Shown piece by piece: positions 1-8,327 of a DNA stretch of 64,000 nt. Every line of letters begins with the position of its first letter. The stretch's first letter is position 1. The notes under the pieces were generated by a model. The model did no database searches, had not been told where the DNA came from, and worked only from the letters and a program-made list of their open reading frames with translations. The stretch is taken from assembly GCF_031582885.1 (NCBI RefSeq), contig NZ_CP133988.1, positions 1,433,501 to 1,497,500 of the forward strand. Reading direction: 5' to 3'. Both the position numbers and the translations under genes were made by a program. This DNA comes from Streptococcus parasanguinis. Its GTDB lineage: Bacteria > Bacillota > Bacilli > Lactobacillales > Streptococcaceae.

Positions 1-21
1 AAGAAAGCAAGCTCTCGTTTC

Positions 22-50
22 TTGACAGATGCAGAACTCCATGGTAAACT
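22..50 (+). promoter_or_regulatory. Promoter of the structured RNA
   Basis: TTGACA at 22-27 and TAAACT at 45-50 are separated by exactly 17 bases, a near-consensus sigma-A promoter. The predicted start is near base 57, just ahead of the hairpin-rich stretch that ends in a terminator at 207. No coding sequence begins within this transcript. Confidence 0.75.
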
Positions 51-56
51 AGATTT

Positions 57-207
57 ATGCGATGAGTCGATTGGCTCTTAGGAGCCTTTTGCGCTGAGGA
101 GGTCTACATTCAATTGTAACGCAGGAGCGGACCTTGAGTAGTTGTGTGAACCGGCTGCTCTCACCGAAAGGTGCCTCGAATCCTGATCTTCGGATCAGGA
201 TTTTTTT
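57..207 (+). ncRNA. Structured small RNA, asd-motif-like
   Basis: A roughly 150-nt transcript unit with its own promoter (22-50) and its own terminator (179-207). Visible elements are a GGCTC/GAGCC hairpin near 73-86, a long-range AGGTC/GACCT pairing, a CACC-GAAA-GGTG tetraloop hairpin and the final UUCG-capped terminator stem. The asd RNA motif of lactic acid bacteria is a stand-alone RNA of about this size, usually on the same strand as a nearby asd gene, and asd lies 1.8 kb downstream here. The identification rests on size, structure and location only; a covariance model search would settle it. No open reading frame of note lies inside. Function is unknown. Confidence 0.6.
179..207 (+). 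terminator. Rho-independent terminator of the small RNA
   Basis: A perfect AATCCTGATC/GATCAGGATT stem capped by TTCG is followed by seven T residues. It ends the structured RNA. Confidence 0.9.
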
Positions 208-242
208 GTTTCTTCAAAGAATTGAAAACTATTATAATACAA

Positions 243-271
243 TTGCTACAAAGTTACGTTGGTGTTATAAT
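243..271 (+). promoter_or_regulatory. Promoter for the DUF3137-lemA pair
   Basis: TTGCTA (243-248) and TATAAT (266-271) have a 17-base spacer, with a TGT extended -10 element at 263-265. It lies about 40 bases ahead of the TTG start at 310. Confidence 0.6.
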
Positions 272-309
272 ATAGTAAAGTGCCTAATGTCAGAAAGGAG
301 TTGAGTTGA

Positions 310-1311
310 TTGGGAGATTTCTATCATTCTAATGATCCAGCATCTATAGACTATTCGCATAAAATTGAGGAGCTAGAAAACTCCAAACAATTTCAAGATG
401 CAATCGGATTAATCCGAGAACAAATGAAGAACAATCTTCAATGGAATGTTTTGCGATCCTTTGGTATTATTTGCGCCATACTGTCTCTCATTTTATTGCG
501 TTTTGCAGCTATTCCTTTGATCCTTTTAGTTGTTGGTTTGTATTATTGGCCACAATATAAAAAACGAAAAGCCTTGTTTGGGGATCGAATTCGTTCGAAC
601 GATGAGATCTATCTTGATGATATTCTGTCGCCTGTATTAAAGGAAGTTTTTCCTAAGGCTTCGATTAAAGAGGACGGTTCCATCCCTTCTGAAGCTCTTT
701 CGCATTTATGTCCTCGGTCGACTGATTTTCTATGTTTCAAAGAACTATCGTTTCATGATGACAAAGAGCTAACGGTGTCAAATCTCTATGCCCATCATAC
801 GGAGACTCGTTACCGGACATCTAATGGACATACGAGGACGGAACATGTGGAAGTTACAGATTTCCTTGGACAAGTGTTCTCTTTATGTCTACCGATCAAT
901 TTCTCTGGTCATCTTCGGGTGGTTCCGACCAAGAAATCATTTCTTTTTAAGAGGGAGGTGAATGGGGTTTATCCTGGAGCCAGAGGAGATGAAGTTCAGA
1001 TTGAAACCGAAGATATTCGCAATAACGAGAATTACAATATCTACTGTACGGATGAACTGTCTGCCCGTAAATTTCTCACCCCTAAGATGTTGGAATGGTT
1101 TGATCGACAAATTTCTCAAAATGCCATGTGTGTATTTTTGAAAGACAAGAAACTATTTATTTCTTTGTATACCGATCGCTATATCTTTCCGACTCCCCAA
1201 AAACCGGAAGATATTGATCAACTATCTTTGGTATCTGAATATCATAAATTATGCAGAGAACTAGCTTTAATTAAAGAAATAACAGCAATTTTTGAAGGAG
1301 AAGCATCATGA
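310..1311 (+). CDS. DUF3137 family membrane protein
   Basis: A 333-residue protein with two adjacent hydrophobic segments (about residues 48-78) and a long hydrophilic remainder, matching the DUF3137 architecture of proteins often encoded beside LemA. The start is TTG at 310, chosen because AAAGGAG lies 9 bases upstream and no ATG fits. Its stop overlaps the ATG of the next gene (ATGA), so the two are translationally coupled. Family members are thought to be membrane-associated, but no biochemical role is established. The pairing with lemA suggests one membrane-linked function; that is inference. Confidence 0.75.
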   Translation: MGDFYHSNDPASIDYSHKIEELENSKQFQDAIGLIREQMKNNLQWNVLRSFGIICAILSLILLRFAAIPLILLVVGLYYWPQYKKRKALFGDRIRSNDEIYLDDILSPVLKEVFPKASIKEDGSIPSEALSHLCPRSTDFLCFKELSFHDDKELTVSNLYAHHTETRYRTSNGHTRTEHVEVTDFLGQVFSLCLPINFSGHLRVVPTKKSFLFKREVNGVYPGARGDEVQIETEDIRNNENYNIYCTDELSARKFLTPKMLEWFDRQISQNAMCVFLKDKKLFISLYTDRYIFPTPQKPEDIDQLSLVSEYHKLCRELALIKEITAIFEGEAS

Positions 1312-1859
1312 ATCTCATTATCGGCTTAATCATATTTGTTGCCCTATTGGCTATTTGGTTTATTAGTGTAGGAAATCGTCTCAATCGCTATCTAGTGACC
1401 ATTGAAGAATCAAAGAGAACGGTTGATATCGTCCTCGTAAAACGCTATGATACCATTTCGGAAATGCTAAAAGTAGCTAAAGCCTATGCCAAACATGAGC
1501 AACAGATTTTCACTGATTTAGTTGCTTTACGCCAAGGAGCGACTATTCAAGAATCGAACCAAGTCATTACCAATCAAAACGATGTCTTGGCACAAATTCG
1601 TGCAGTGGGTGAAAACTATCCAGAGCTCTTGTCTTCTAACCAATTCTTGGCCTTGCAAAAGGAAATTGCTGATGAAAATGAAGATCTTGCTGCAGCGAAG
1701 CGAATTGTCAACAGTAATATTAGCCACATCAATCAAGAAATTGTTTCATTTCCGGCGTCTATCGTAGCAGGTGTAAAGGGGATCCATCAAGTTCCATTTC
1801 TTGCTGAAGAAACACAAGGTAAGAAAGATTTAAGTGACTTGAACTATGACCTGAACTAA
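1308..1859 (+). CDS. lemA: LemA family membrane protein
   Basis: 183 residues: an N-terminal transmembrane helix (residues 2-20) followed by a helical region typical of LemA ('NRLNRYLVTIEESKRTVDI', later a central DVL..IRAVGENYPEL segment characteristic of the family). The topology places the helical bundle outside or at the membrane face. The precise function is unknown; LemA proteins in other bacteria are linked to envelope processes and often neighbour membrane proteins such as the DUF3137 gene here. The start overlaps the upstream stop by four bases. It is somewhat degenerate in the middle but of ordinary length. Confidence 0.8.
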   Translation: MNLIIGLIIFVALLAIWFISVGNRLNRYLVTIEESKRTVDIVLVKRYDTISEMLKVAKAYAKHEQQIFTDLVALRQGATIQESNQVITNQNDVLAQIRAVGENYPELLSSNQFLALQKEIADENEDLAAAKRIVNSNISHINQEIVSFPASIVAGVKGIHQVPFLAEETQGKKDLSDLNYDLN

Positions 1860-1888
1860 AGAGCTATTTATTATAAATAACCATCAAC

Positions 1889-1916
1889 AATCCTGGTCTT
1901 AGAATCAGGATTTTTT
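1889..1916 (+). terminator. Terminator after lemA
   Basis: AATCCTG...CAGGATT stem with a 10-base loop followed by TTTTTT. Confidence 0.8.
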
Positions 1917-1953
1917 CCTACTGTTGGTACTTTTCATTTATGCCAAAAAATTG

Positions 1954-1959
1954 TATAAT
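1954..1959 (+). promoter_or_regulatory. -10 box of the asd promoter
   Basis: A consensus TATAAT 45 bases upstream of the asd start. No good -35 box is seen at 16-18 bases. Confidence 0.5.
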
Positions 1960-2004
1960 AGTACAAATACTCAATTTTTAGAAAATTTTGAAAGAGGATT
2001 TACT

Positions 2005-3081
2005 ATGGGATATACAGTTGCTGTTGTCGGTGCTACAGGTGCCGTTGGTGCTCAAATGATCAAAATGTTGGAAGAATCAACTCTTCCAATCGATAAAATT
2101 CGCTACCTTGCCTCTGCACGTTCTGCAGGGAAGGTCTTGCAATTCAAGGGGCAAGATGTGACTATTGAAGAAACGACTGAAGATGCTTTCGAAGGCGTTG
2201 ATATTGCCCTTTTCTCAGCTGGCGGTTCAACATCTGCTAAATATGCACCATACGCTGTGAAAGCAGGCGCAGTAGTGGTGGATAACACTTCTTATTTCCG
2301 TCAAAATCCAGACGTCCCATTGGTTGTTCCTGAAGTGAATGCACATGCGCTTGATGCTCATAACGGCATTATCTCTTGTCCAAACTGTTCAACGATCCAA
2401 ATGATGGTCGCTCTTGAGCCAGTCCGTCAAAAATGGGGCTTGGAACGTATTATCGTGTCTACTTACCAAGCTGTTTCAGGTGCTGGTATGGGAGCTATTC
2501 TTGAAACTCAACGTGAGTTGAAAGAAGTATTAAATGATGGCGTTAATCCACGTGATGTCAAAGCTGAAATCTTGCCTTCAGGTGGAGATAAGAAACACTA
2601 CCCAATTGCTTTTAACGCTCTTCCACAAATCGATGTCTTCACAGAAAACGACTATACTTACGAAGAAATGAAGATGACGAATGAAACCAAGAAAATCATG
2701 GAAGATGATAGCATTGCCGTTTCAGCAACTTGTGTGCGGATTCCAGTCTTGTCAGCTCACTCAGAGTCAGTCTACATTGAAACAAAAGAAGTGGCACCAA
2801 TTGACGAAGTGAAAGCTGCTATTGCAGAATTCCCAGGTGCAGTCCTTGAAGACGATGTCGCTCACCAAATCTATCCTCAAGCAGTCAATGCTGTAGGTTC
2901 ACGTGATACCTTCGTTGGACGGATTCGTAAAGACTTGGATGCTGAAAAAGGGATTCACATGTGGGTGGTTTCAGACAACCTCCTCAAAGGTGCTGCTTGG
3001 AACTCCGTTCAAATCGCAGAAACCCTTCATGAACGTGGGCTCGTACGTCCAACAGCTGAATTGAAGTTTGAATTGAAATAG
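2005..3081 (+). CDS. asd: Aspartate-semialdehyde dehydrogenase
   Basis: 358 residues, the usual length for the Gram-positive enzyme. It reduces aspartyl phosphate to aspartate semialdehyde with NADPH, feeding lysine/diaminopimelate, threonine and methionine synthesis in the cytoplasm. The Rossmann motif GATGAVG is near the N terminus, and the catalytic cysteine sits in NCSTIQ near residue 128. The ATG at 2005 is chosen over an upstream extension to 1924 because AAAGAGGA lies 7-14 bases before it and the extension would run over the promoter. dapA, the next enzyme of the lysine branch, follows after a 250-base gap holding a repeated hairpin, so the two may be transcribed separately. Confidence 0.97.
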   Translation: MGYTVAVVGATGAVGAQMIKMLEESTLPIDKIRYLASARSAGKVLQFKGQDVTIEETTEDAFEGVDIALFSAGGSTSAKYAPYAVKAGAVVVDNTSYFRQNPDVPLVVPEVNAHALDAHNGIISCPNCSTIQMMVALEPVRQKWGLERIIVSTYQAVSGAGMGAILETQRELKEVLNDGVNPRDVKAEILPSGGDKKHYPIAFNALPQIDVFTENDYTYEEMKMTNETKKIMEDDSIAVSATCVRIPVLSAHSESVYIETKEVAPIDEVKAAIAEFPGAVLEDDVAHQIYPQAVNAVGSRDTFVGRIRKDLDAEKGIHMWVVSDNLLKGAAWNSVQIAETLHERGLVRPTAELKFELK

Positions 3082-3090
3082 GGAGAAAAA

Positions 3091-3234
3091 CAGAAATCAG
3101 TAACTCGAAGAGTTTGATTTCGTAGTTTTTCCCCCGCACAGTTGATTAGGAAGTACGAATGTTGCAAACATGAGTAGTTCCAATCAACCACTGCGTCACG
3201 ATTCAGAAATCAGTAACTCGAAGAGTTTGATTTC
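3091..3234. repeat. Direct pair of hairpin-forming 31-bp repeats
   Basis: The same 31 bases occur exactly at 3091-3121 and 3204-3234. Each copy folds on itself: GAAATC pairs with GATTTC, and inside that AACTC pairs with GAGTT. The 82 bases between them contain further short inverted repeats. The pair fills the asd-dapA gap. It looks like a small dispersed streptococcal intergenic repeat, but which family cannot be told here. Confidence 0.7.
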
Positions 3235-3333
3235 TTCATCAGCTACCTAGCAAATCAACTTGTTCAATGAACAGATCATGAGGCAAAGGCAAGCATGCCC
3301 CAGCCTCTTTCTTATATAGAGAAAGGTTTTTCT

Positions 3334-4269
3334 ATGTCTTATAGTGATTTAAAAGATTGTAAAATCATCACTGCATTTATCACCCCCTTCCATGAAGATG
3401 GGACCATTAATTTTGACGCTCTTCCTGCCTTGATCGAGCACCTCTTGGCTCATCATACAGACGGGATTCTCTTAGCTGGTACGACTGCGGAAAGTCCAAC
3501 CCTGACCCACGATGAGGAATTGGAGCTCTTTGCAGCTGTACAAAAGATTGTCAATGGTCGAGTTCCTTTGATCGCTGGTGTCGGAACCAATGAAACTCGC
3601 GATTCGATCGAGTTCGTTAAAGAAGTGGATGCTTTTGGTGGATTCGCAGCAGGATTGGCTATCGTTCCTTACTATAACAAACCATCCCAAGAAGGTATGT
3701 ATCAACACTTTAAAGCCATTGCGGATGCATCCAATCTTCCGATTATTATCTACAATATTCCAGGGCGTGTGGTAGTGGAAATGACCCCTGAAACCATGCT
3801 TCGTTTGGCAGAACATCCAAACATTATCGGGGTTAAAGAGTGTACAACTCTTGCCAATATGGCCTACTTGATTGAACACAAGCCCGAAGAATTTCTCGTC
3901 TATACAGGGGAAGATGGAGATGCTTTCCATGCTATGAACCTTGGAGCTGATGGGGTGATCTCAGTAGCCTCTCATACAAATGGAGATGAGATGTATGAGA
4001 TGTTCCAAGCCATTGAGCACAACGATATAAAAAAAGCTGCAGCCATCCAACGTCAATTTATCCCTAAAGTCAATGCTCTCTTTTCTTATCCGAGTCCAGC
4101 TCCTGTCAAAGCTGTTTTAAACTATATGGGCTTTGAAGCGGGGCCAACTCGTTTACCATTAGTGCCAGCTCCTGCTGAGGAAGCGAAGCGCATTATCAAG
4201 GTTGTAGTGGATGGGGATTACCACGCGACCAAAGAAATCATTACGGGAGTTCTTCGTCCGGATTATTGA
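3334..4269 (+). CDS. dapA: 4-hydroxy-tetrahydrodipicolinate synthase
   Basis: 311 residues, a TIM-barrel aldolase of the DapA family. It condenses pyruvate with aspartate semialdehyde in the first committed step of diaminopimelate/lysine synthesis. The Schiff-base lysine is in GVKECT (about residue 168), the proton-relay tyrosine in IIYNIPGR (about residue 140), and a TTAESPTL substrate loop is present. ATG 3334 follows GAAAGG at 3321-3326; the longer reading frame from 3295 lacks a ribosome site. It uses the product of asd upstream. Confidence 0.96.
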   Translation: MSYSDLKDCKIITAFITPFHEDGTINFDALPALIEHLLAHHTDGILLAGTTAESPTLTHDEELELFAAVQKIVNGRVPLIAGVGTNETRDSIEFVKEVDAFGGFAAGLAIVPYYNKPSQEGMYQHFKAIADASNLPIIIYNIPGRVVVEMTPETMLRLAEHPNIIGVKECTTLANMAYLIEHKPEEFLVYTGEDGDAFHAMNLGADGVISVASHTNGDEMYEMFQAIEHNDIKKAAAIQRQFIPKVNALFSYPSPAPVKAVLNYMGFEAGPTRLPLVPAPAEEAKRIIKVVVDGDYHATKEIITGVLRPDY

Positions 4270-4281
4270 TGTCTTAGATTC

Positions 4282-4310
4282 TTGACAAATCCCCTATTTA
4301 TTAAGATAAT
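4282..4310 (+). promoter_or_regulatory. Promoter for the ATP-cone gene
   Basis: TTGACA (4282-4287), 17-base spacer, GATAAT (4305-4310); the gene begins 31 bases downstream. Confidence 0.75.
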
Positions 4311-4340
4311 AGAAGTATATTGATGATCAAGGAGAATAAG

Positions 4341-4679
4341 ATGGAAGTCATTAAACGTAGTGGTGAAGTTGTAGAATTTGACCCAGATAAAATCTATCAA
4401 GCTGTTTTGAAGGCAGCACAAACAGTTTATGTCTTGACGGATGATCTTCGCCAAAACTTGGCGCAAGTGACCAAGAAAGTTGTGATGGATTTGGAAGAAG
4501 CTAAAGTGGAACGTGCGACGATCAGCATGATCCAGTCAATGGTTGAGCACCGTTTACTTGGTGCTGGTTATATTACCATTGCTGAACACTATATTTCTTA
4601 TCGCTTGCAACGTGATTTGGAACGGAGCGGCTATGGTGATCATATCGCCGTGCATTTGCATTTTGAGCAAATTCGCTAG
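4341..4679 (+). CDS. Stand-alone ATP-cone domain protein
   Basis: 112 residues consisting almost only of an ATP-cone: KRSGEVVEFDPDKIYQAV at the N terminus and a following helical part, as in NrdR and ribonucleotide reductase large subunits. Unlike NrdR it has no N-terminal zinc ribbon, so it cannot be NrdR itself. ATP-cones sense ATP/dATP ratios, so a nucleotide-sensing regulatory role is plausible but inferred. ATG 4341 is preceded by AAGGAG. It has its own promoter and terminator, so it is monocistronic. Confidence 0.75.
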   Translation: MEVIKRSGEVVEFDPDKIYQAVLKAAQTVYVLTDDLRQNLAQVTKKVVMDLEEAKVERATISMIQSMVEHRLLGAGYITIAEHYISYRLQRDLERSGYGDHIAVHLHFEQIR

Positions 4680-4689
4680 AATATAAAAT

Positions 4690-4717
4690 AGAAGTTACTT
4701 AGGTAGCTTCTTTTTTA
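4690..4717 (+). terminator. Terminator after the ATP-cone gene
   Basis: GAAGTTAC/GTAGCTTC stem (one G-T pair), TTAG loop, then six T residues. Confidence 0.85.
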
Positions 4718-4754
4718 GTATTTTTCTTAATCACAGTGATTTCAGAAAACATGG

Positions 4755-4760
4755 TATAAT
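4755..4760 (+). promoter_or_regulatory. Extended -10 promoter of rbgA
   Basis: TGG-TATAAT, an extended -10 element 33 bases ahead of the rbgA start. The same TGGTATAAT form recurs before trmFO (11940) and the esterase gene (13415). Confidence 0.6.
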
Positions 4761-4792
4761 AGAAGAGATTGAACTGGAAAGGAATGGAGAAC

Positions 4793-5644
4793 ATGGCAAC
4801 TATACAATGGTTTCCTGGACACATGTCCAAAGCTAGAAGACAAGTACAAGAAAATTTAAAATTTGTGGATTTTGTGACGGTTCTGGTAGATGCTCGTTTA
4901 CCCCTATCAAGCCAAAATCCTATGTTAACGAAAATTGTTGGTGATAAGCCTAAATTAATGATTTTGAACAAGGTAGACTTGGCAGATCCTGTGGCAACAA
5001 AAGAATGGCAGGACTATTTTGAGTCTCAAGGCATCAAAACCTTGGCTATCAACTCCAAAGAGCAATCTACGGTTAAGAAGGTCACAGATGCTGCTAAGAG
5101 CTTGATGGCCGATAAAATTGCCCGTCAAAAGGAACGGGGAATTCAGATTGAAACCCTTCGGACCATGATCATCGGAATTCCTAATGCCGGGAAATCAACT
5201 TTGATGAACCGCTTAGCAGGGAAAAAGATTGCTGTTGTTGGGAATAAACCAGGGGTGACCAAGGGGCAACAGTGGTTGAAAACCAACAAAGACCTTGAAA
5301 TCTTGGATACTCCTGGGATTCTCTGGCCCAAGTTTGAAGATGAAGAAGTGGCCTTAAAGCTCGCTTTAACAGGTGCCATCAAAGACCAGTTGCTTCCAAT
5401 GGATGAAGTGACCATCTTTGGTCTTAACTATTTCAAAAAGCACTATCCAGCTGTTTTGCAGGAACGTTTTAAACAAATGGATCTGGAACAAGAAGCTCCT
5501 GAAATCATTATGGAAATGACCCAGAAATTAGGATTTCGAGAGGATTACGACCGTTTTTACAGTTTGTTTGTCAAGGATGTACGTGATGGTCGTTTGGGAC
5601 GCTATTCCCTTGATCGTGTAGGTGAAATAGATGCCAACGATTAA
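4793..5644 (+). CDS. rbgA: Ribosome biogenesis GTPase RbgA (YlqF)
   Basis: 283 residues. It is a circularly permuted GTPase: NKVD (G4) lies near residue 60 and the P-loop GIPNAGKST comes later (about residue 126), followed by DTPGILWP (G3). RbgA acts late in assembly of the 50S subunit. The N-terminal WFPGHMSKA motif is typical of the family. ATG 4793 matches the conserved N terminus, with GGAG just upstream; an in-frame ATG three codons earlier is less likely. It overlaps rnhB by 14 bases, so the two are co-translated, an arrangement common in streptococci. Confidence 0.95.
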   Translation: MATIQWFPGHMSKARRQVQENLKFVDFVTVLVDARLPLSSQNPMLTKIVGDKPKLMILNKVDLADPVATKEWQDYFESQGIKTLAINSKEQSTVKKVTDAAKSLMADKIARQKERGIQIETLRTMIIGIPNAGKSTLMNRLAGKKIAVVGNKPGVTKGQQWLKTNKDLEILDTPGILWPKFEDEEVALKLALTGAIKDQLLPMDEVTIFGLNYFKKHYPAVLQERFKQMDLEQEAPEIIMEMTQKLGFREDYDRFYSLFVKDVRDGRLGRYSLDRVGEIDAND

Positions 5645-6398
5645 AGAAATCAAAGAGCGTTTGGCAACGATTGACGATCTAGATCATCCCTTATTTGAAG
5701 AATTGATCCTTGATGGTCGAGCGGGGGTTCAAGCGGCTATCAGCAAACGAAAACGCGAACTCCAAAAACAAGTGGACGAAGATTTGCGTTTGGAAAAAAT
5801 GCTAGCCTATGAAAAAGAACTTTATACTCAAGGGATTCACCTTATTGCAGGTGTGGATGAAGTAGGGAGAGGTCCTCTGGCTGGCCCTGTCGTCGCAGCA
5901 GCCGTCATTCTGCCGGAAAATTGTAAAATTCCAGGGTTAAATGATAGTAAGAAAATTCCGAAATCGAAGCACCATGCTATTTACCAAGCGGTTTTAGATC
6001 AGGCTCTCTCTGTCGGGATTGGGATAAAAGATAATCAGGTCATTGATCAGGTTAATATTTATGAAGCAACCAAATTAGCTATGCTAGAGGCTATTCAAGA
6101 ATTAGACCCACGACCTCAACATCTTTTGATTGATGCCATGAGGTTGGATCTTCCTATTCCCCAAACTAGTATCATCAAAGGGGATGCTAACTCCTTATCC
6201 ATTGCTGCAGCATCCATCGTAGCCAAGGTGACTCGGGATCAGATGATGGAAGAGTTTGATTGCGAATATCCGGGTTATGATTTTACGCAGAACGTTGGCT
6301 ATGGGACGGCTAACCATCTGGCTGGCCTTCACAAGCTGGGAGTGACTCCTATCCATCGGCGTTCATTTGAACCCATCAAATCAATGTGTGAGGATTAG
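5631..6398 (+). CDS. rnhB: Ribonuclease HII
   Basis: 255 residues. RNase HII removes ribonucleotides and RNA strands from RNA-DNA hybrids. The catalytic carboxylates are seen in [14 protein letters not shown] (about residue 73) and LLIDAM. The N-terminal 70 residues form the small extension usual in the Bacillus/Streptococcus enzyme. The start lies within the end of rbgA, and the next gene begins three bases after its stop, making a tight rbgA-rnhB-ROK operon. Confidence 0.96.
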   Translation: MPTIKEIKERLATIDDLDHPLFEELILDGRAGVQAAISKRKRELQKQVDEDLRLEKMLAYEKELYTQGIHLIAGVDEVGRGPLAGPVVAAAVILPENCKIPGLNDSKKIPKSKHHAIYQAVLDQALSVGIGIKDNQVIDQVNIYEATKLAMLEAIQELDPRPQHLLIDAMRLDLPIPQTSIIKGDANSLSIAAASIVAKVTRDQMMEEFDCEYPGYDFTQNVGYGTANHLAGLHKLGVTPIHRRSFEPIKSMCED

Positions 6399-6401
6399 GT
6401 T

Positions 6402-7331
6402 ATGCTATTTACCATCGATATCGGAGGGACCTTTATAAAGTACGGTCTGATGGATGCAGACTATCAATTGATCCGTACAGACAAGATCCCAACACCATCT
6501 ACGATTGAGGACTTTTGGCAAGGATTAGAAGGAATCGTTGCTCCTGTACGGGAAGAAATCGAGGGAATCGCCATTTCATGCCCTGGTGAGATCCAAAAGA
6601 GCCTTGGCTTTGTCTTTCGAGGTGGTCTCATTCCATATTTGCGAGGCATTCCTCTAGCTAGTAGATTAGAACAAACATTTCAAGTACCCGTCACCGTTCT
6701 TAATGATGGAGAAGCTGCTGGTCTAGCGGAAGCAAGGCTTGGTAATCTAAAAGATTGTCCTTGCGGTGCGACCTTGGTCCTAGGGACTGGAGTTGGTCTT
6801 GCTCTTCTTTCGAATGGTGACCTATTGAGAGGATGGCAACTGACAGAATACATTCGGTCTATTGATAAGGCAGAAAGAACACCAGAAAATCGCCGCTTTC
6901 ATCGCGAACTCTTTTTGCAAGGCATTTCCAATCTTTTGGAAAACACTGGTTCTGCTGTTCAATTTGTTGAGAAAGCTAGTCACATCTTGAACCTAGAAAA
7001 GGCAGATGGTATAGCCGTTTTCAAGGCTCTTGATCAAGGAGGCCATGAGGAGCTGAAATCCTTGTTTCGGGAGTATTGTCATGATATTGCTATTCTGATT
7101 TTTAATCTTCAATCATTGCTCCTGCTTGAGAAGGTGACAATTGGAGGGGGCATTAGTAGCCAACCGCTACTGATCGATGAGATCAGTCGACAATACCATA
7201 ACCTACTCTCTCAAAAAGGGCATAAACCATTTGAGGCCTTGCCGATCCAAGCGGCTCGCTTCCATAATGAAAGCAACTTGATTGGTGCCGCATCTTACTT
7301 TTATTCTTCTACATATCAAAAAAAGTTCTAG
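6402..7331 (+). CDS. ROK family protein (putative sugar kinase)
   Basis: 309 residues with the ASKHA phosphate-1 motif DIGGTFIKYG at the N terminus, an ALND-type catalytic segment (VLNDGEAAGLAEA) and phosphate-2 motif LGTGVGLALL. ROK proteins are sugar kinases or regulators; there is no N-terminal helix-turn-helix here, so a kinase is more likely. The usual cysteine-rich zinc loop (CxCGxxGC) of ROK glucokinases is not visible, so it is a divergent member and the substrate is unknown. It starts 3 bases after rnhB and ends in a terminator at 7323. Confidence 0.8.
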   Translation: MLFTIDIGGTFIKYGLMDADYQLIRTDKIPTPSTIEDFWQGLEGIVAPVREEIEGIAISCPGEIQKSLGFVFRGGLIPYLRGIPLASRLEQTFQVPVTVLNDGEAAGLAEARLGNLKDCPCGATLVLGTGVGLALLSNGDLLRGWQLTEYIRSIDKAERTPENRRFHRELFLQGISNLLENTGSAVQFVEKASHILNLEKADGIAVFKALDQGGHEELKSLFREYCHDIAILIFNLQSLLLLEKVTIGGGISSQPLLIDEISRQYHNLLSQKGHKPFEALPIQAARFHNESNLIGAASYFYSSTYQKKF

Positions 7332-7347
7332 AAATAGAGCTTTTTTT
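7323..7347 (+). terminator. Terminator after the ROK gene
   Basis: AAGTTCTA/TAGAGCTT stem with a GAAA loop overlapping the stop codon region, followed by seven T residues. Confidence 0.85.
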
Positions 7348-7356
7348 CCATTCTTT

Positions 7357-7364
7357 TTCGAATA
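7357..7364 (+). promoter_or_regulatory. ComX (CIN/com) box of dprA
   Basis: TTCGAATA preceded by a T-run, matching the streptococcal competence sigma factor box (T-rich, then TNCGAATA). It lies 23 bases ahead of the dprA start. dprA is a known late competence gene, which supports the call. Confidence 0.75.
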
Positions 7365-7386
7365 AATAAGTGAGAGGAAGTAGAAG

Positions 7387-8241
7387 GTGACCATGGAGAA
7401 ATTTGAAATCTTTAAATTAAAAGAAGCTGGTTTATCAAATGAGCAAGTCTTGAGAGTTTTGGACTACTGTAGGAAAGACCAAGCCTTACCAAGCTTAGAA
7501 GAGATAGCAAGGATCGCTCGCTGTCGCAGTATTATTCATTTTGTAGACAAATACCGGCAGCTGGATGAAGAGCATTTACACAAGGAGTTTGAACGGTTCC
7601 CATCTCTATCCATTTTTGATCCTGAATACCCTGAGGAATTGCTACAGATCTACAATCCTCCTGTACTCCTTTTTTACCAAGGGGATTTGCAACTGTTAAG
7701 CAAACCGAAGATTGCAGTTGTTGGAGCTCGAGAGACCACGCGAGAAGGGGTTCGTTCTGTAGAGAAGATAATTAAGGAACTTGGAAATGAACTGGTCATT
7801 GTTAGTGGACTTGCTAAGGGAATTGATGCGACAGCGCATTATGCCAGCATTCGTAATGGTGGAAAGACCATCGGAGTGATAGGAACGGGGCTGGATGTTT
7901 TTTATCCGAAAAGTAATCAGAGATTACAGACCTACATGGGAGAGCACCATCTGATCTTGAGCGAGTATGGTCCAGGACAGGCCCCTTTGAAGTTTCATTT
8001 TCCTGAGAGAAACCGCATCATTGCAGGACTCTGTCAGGCTGTGATTGTGGCAGAGGCACGACTTCGTTCAGGGAGTTTAATTACTTGTGAGCGTGCCATG
8101 GAGGAAGGACGAGATGTTTTTGCTATTCCAGGAAACATTTTAGATGGAAAATCTGCAGGATGCCATCACTTGATTCAAGAAGGTGCAAAGCTTGTCACAT
8201 CAGGCCAGGACATTCTTGATGAATTGAAATACGAATTGTGA
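7387..8241 (+). CDS. dprA: DNA processing protein DprA
   Basis: 284 residues, the normal streptococcal length. DprA loads RecA on incoming single-stranded DNA during transformation and, in pneumococcus, helps shut off competence. It shows the Rossmann-like DprA fold: VAVVGAR-type strand (IAVVGARETT), SGLAKGIDATAH, GTGLDVFYP and SGSLITCERAMEEGRDVFAIPG. GTG 7387 is chosen because AGGAAG lies 6 bases upstream; an ATG two codons later is the alternative. A ComX box at 7357 indicates competence control. Confidence 0.95.
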   Translation: MTMEKFEIFKLKEAGLSNEQVLRVLDYCRKDQALPSLEEIARIARCRSIIHFVDKYRQLDEEHLHKEFERFPSLSIFDPEYPEELLQIYNPPVLLFYQGDLQLLSKPKIAVVGARETTREGVRSVEKIIKELGNELVIVSGLAKGIDATAHYASIRNGGKTIGVIGTGLDVFYPKSNQRLQTYMGEHHLILSEYGPGQAPLKFHFPERNRIIAGLCQAVIVAEARLRSGSLITCERAMEEGRDVFAIPGNILDGKSAGCHHLIQEGAKLVTSGQDILDELKYEL

Positions 8242-8265
8242 TTTTCCTATAGGAGAAGTTCCTAG

Positions 8266-8294
8266 TTGACATCTTTCTTAAAATGTATTAAACT
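8266..8294 (+). promoter_or_regulatory. Promoter of topA
   Basis: TTGACA (8266-8271), 17-base spacer, TAAACT (8289-8294); it lies 33 bases ahead of the GTG start. Confidence 0.75.
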
Positions 8295-8327
8295 CAATGA
8301 GATTTATACAATACAGAGGGATAAAAC

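Noticed and set aside
1..87. A 28-codon open frame from the window edge ending in TAG (LDLCDESIGS)
   Set aside because: Too short to judge and covered by the promoter of the structured RNA; it may be the tail of an unseen gene but cannot be assigned.
1924..2004. An N-terminal extension of Asd
   Set aside because: It would cover the promoter and lacks a ribosome site; ATG 2005 fits.
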